7,456 nt of DNA from Pseudolysobacter sp. (GTDB lineage Bacteria; Pseudomonadota; Gammaproteobacteria; Xanthomonadales; Rhodanobacteraceae): contig JANXUW010000738.1 in NCBI GenBank assembly GCA_025351985.1, positions 1-7,456 on the forward strand, written 5' to 3'. The notes beneath the pieces are model-generated. The model worked only from the letters and a program-made list of their open reading frames with translations. It was not told where the DNA came from and made no database searches. A program made the position numbers and the translations under genes. Each line of letters starts with the position of its first letter. Position 1 is the first letter of the stretch. Positions 6,806 to 7,456 of the stretch are shown here, in pieces.

Positions 6806-6964
6806 CTATTCCGGTTTCACGAAGTTACCCGACTGCGGCGCAGGCCCGTAGATTACAGGCAATTCGTGGTGGTTGGCGTCAATGATATCGTGCAAGAGTT
6901 CCATTTCGAAACAAAGTCTGCGGCCAGTCGATTCGTTGCTTCTGCGTGTCGCAGCACTTTTCAT
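6806..6964 (-). CDS. Possible small protein between the dehydrogenase and carbonic anhydrase genes
   Basis: A 52-codon frame begins with an ATG that overlaps the dehydrogenase stop as ATGA and ends with TAG five bases before the carbonic anhydrase ATG, so it fills the gap exactly. Residues 21-52 (starting Met-Glu-Leu-Leu-His-Asp-Ile-Ile and ending Asn-Phe-Val-Lys-Pro-Glu) use mostly G- or C-ending codons (about 22 of 32), like real genes here. The first 20 codons do not, and include two AGA. A shorter product from the internal ATG at 6904 (32 residues) is therefore possible, but no good Shine-Dalgarno precedes either start. I recognise no family, no signal peptide and no membrane segment. It may be a chance frame or the remnant of a larger gene. 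Confidence 0.4.
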   Translation of the reverse strand: MKSAATRRSNESTGRRLCFEMELLHDIIDANHHELPVIYGPAPQSGNFVKPE

Positions 6965-7456
6965 TCGCCGAGAAAAACGCAGACATTTTTCGGCTCGGTA
7001 AAAAACCGCATCGCTTCCCAGCCGCCCTCACGGCCGACGCCGGAATGTTTTACCCCACCGAACGGTGTACGCAAATCGCGCAACATCCAGCAGTTGATCC
7101 AGACGATGCCGCTCTCGAGTTTCGCGGCGATACGATGCGCGCGTTGCAGATCCGTCGTCCACACTGACGTGGCAAGGCCGTATTCCGTCGCATTGGCGTT
7201 GGCCAGCGCATCGTCATCGTTGTCGAACGGTTGCAGCGTGACTACCGGGCCGAAAATTTCCTCGCGATTGCTGCGGCATTCTGGCCCGAGATTTTCGATC
7301 ACGGTCGGGGCGATAAACCAGCCGTCCGCACAACGCCCGGTGAGTTTTACCGCCTCGCCGCCACAGAGCACGTTGCCGCTTTCGGCGCGTGCGAGTGCAA
7401 TGCAACCGAGCACCTTGTCGTATTGGACTTGCGAGACGATCGCGCCGAGATCGCTG
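6961..7456 (-). CDS. 2-aminomuconate/2-hydroxymuconate 6-semialdehyde dehydrogenase, C-terminal part
   Basis: The last 164 residues of an NAD-dependent aldehyde dehydrogenase; the gene runs off the right edge, so about two thirds, including the catalytic Cys and general-base Glu, is missing. Visible are the Leu-Gly-Ala-Ile-Val-Ser segment at the edge, the Glu-Glu-Ile-Phe-Gly-Pro-Val cofactor motif, and the C-terminal block WMLRDLRTPFGGVKHSGVGR with Phe-Phe-Thr-Glu-Pro-Lys-Asn-Val. The Arg-Asp-Leu-Arg-Thr-Pro-Phe-Gly-Gly form is what I associate with hydroxymuconic and aminomuconic semialdehyde dehydrogenases (XylG/DmpC, AmnC/NbaE). One of these arginines probably matches the substrate-carboxylate-binding arginine of that group. 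With the downstream deaminase it would catalyse aminomuconate semialdehyde to 2-aminomuconate. The catechol meta-cleavage version is the alternative, but the RidA-type deaminase favours the kynurenine branch. A GTG at 7413 is internal, not a start. Confidence 0.9.
   Translation of the reverse strand, partial: SDLGAIVSQVQYDKVLGCIALARAESGNVLCGGEAVKLTGRCADGWFIAPTVIENLGPECRSNREEIFGPVVTLQPFDNDDDALANANATEYGLATSVWTTDLQRAHRIAAKLESGIVWINCWMLRDLRTPFGGVKHSGVGREGGWEAMRFFTEPKNVCVFLGE

Noticed and set aside
1..7456. CRISPR array, tRNA, rRNA, transposase, phage or toxin-antitoxin genes
   Set aside because: Reading both strands gave no regularly spaced repeats, no clover-leaf sequence and no protein of these families.

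Overview
The window looks like chromosomal DNA from a GC-rich gammaproteobacterium. Gene style and the C-terminal Ile-Phe-x-x-Gly-Phe-Glu end of one secreted protein suggest a Xanthomonadales/Rhodanobacteraceae-type organism (Dokdonella or Rudaea-like). This placement is from memory of such proteins, not from a search.

Left part (1-1109, plus strand): the last codons of an unidentified gene overlap by four bases (ATGA) the start of an RND/HlyD-type periplasmic adaptor protein. No inner-membrane pump or outer-membrane channel follows it. A convergent gene begins 31 bp later, and a perfect 9-bp-stem hairpin sits over the adaptor's stop codon.

Middle (1141-4044, minus strand): one long gene of 967 codons encodes a secreted protein. 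It has at least twelve Gly-x-x-x-Trp (PQQ-like beta-propeller) repeats, eight cysteines in four pairs, a DUF11-like C-terminal domain and the ...GFE terminus. It is visibly poorer in GC than the neighbouring genes. A 228-bp gap (4045-4272) upstream of it holds a good Shine-Dalgarno and a candidate -10 box.

Right part (4273-7456, minus strand): a co-directional set, read from right to left. It contains the C-terminal third of an aldehyde dehydrogenase of the 2-aminomuconate/2-hydroxymuconate semialdehyde type, a possible 52-codon small ORF that fits exactly between its neighbours, a beta-class carbonic anhydrase (Can type), an exported protein with EreA/ChaN/TraB-like motifs, and a RidA-family 2-aminomuconate deaminase. 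The first and last enzymes catalyse consecutive steps of the 3-hydroxyanthranilate (kynurenine) branch of tryptophan breakdown: aminomuconate semialdehyde to aminomuconate, then to oxalocrotonate plus ammonia. The carbonic anhydrase and the exported protein placed between them are the unexpected part. The exported protein and the deaminase are translationally coupled by an ATGA overlap.

I saw no tRNA, rRNA, CRISPR array, insertion sequence or phage gene. Nothing here is a clear new defence or mobile system. The best leads are the exported EreA/ChaN-like protein in the kynurenine gene set, the small ORF, and the large secreted repeat protein with its conserved-looking tail.
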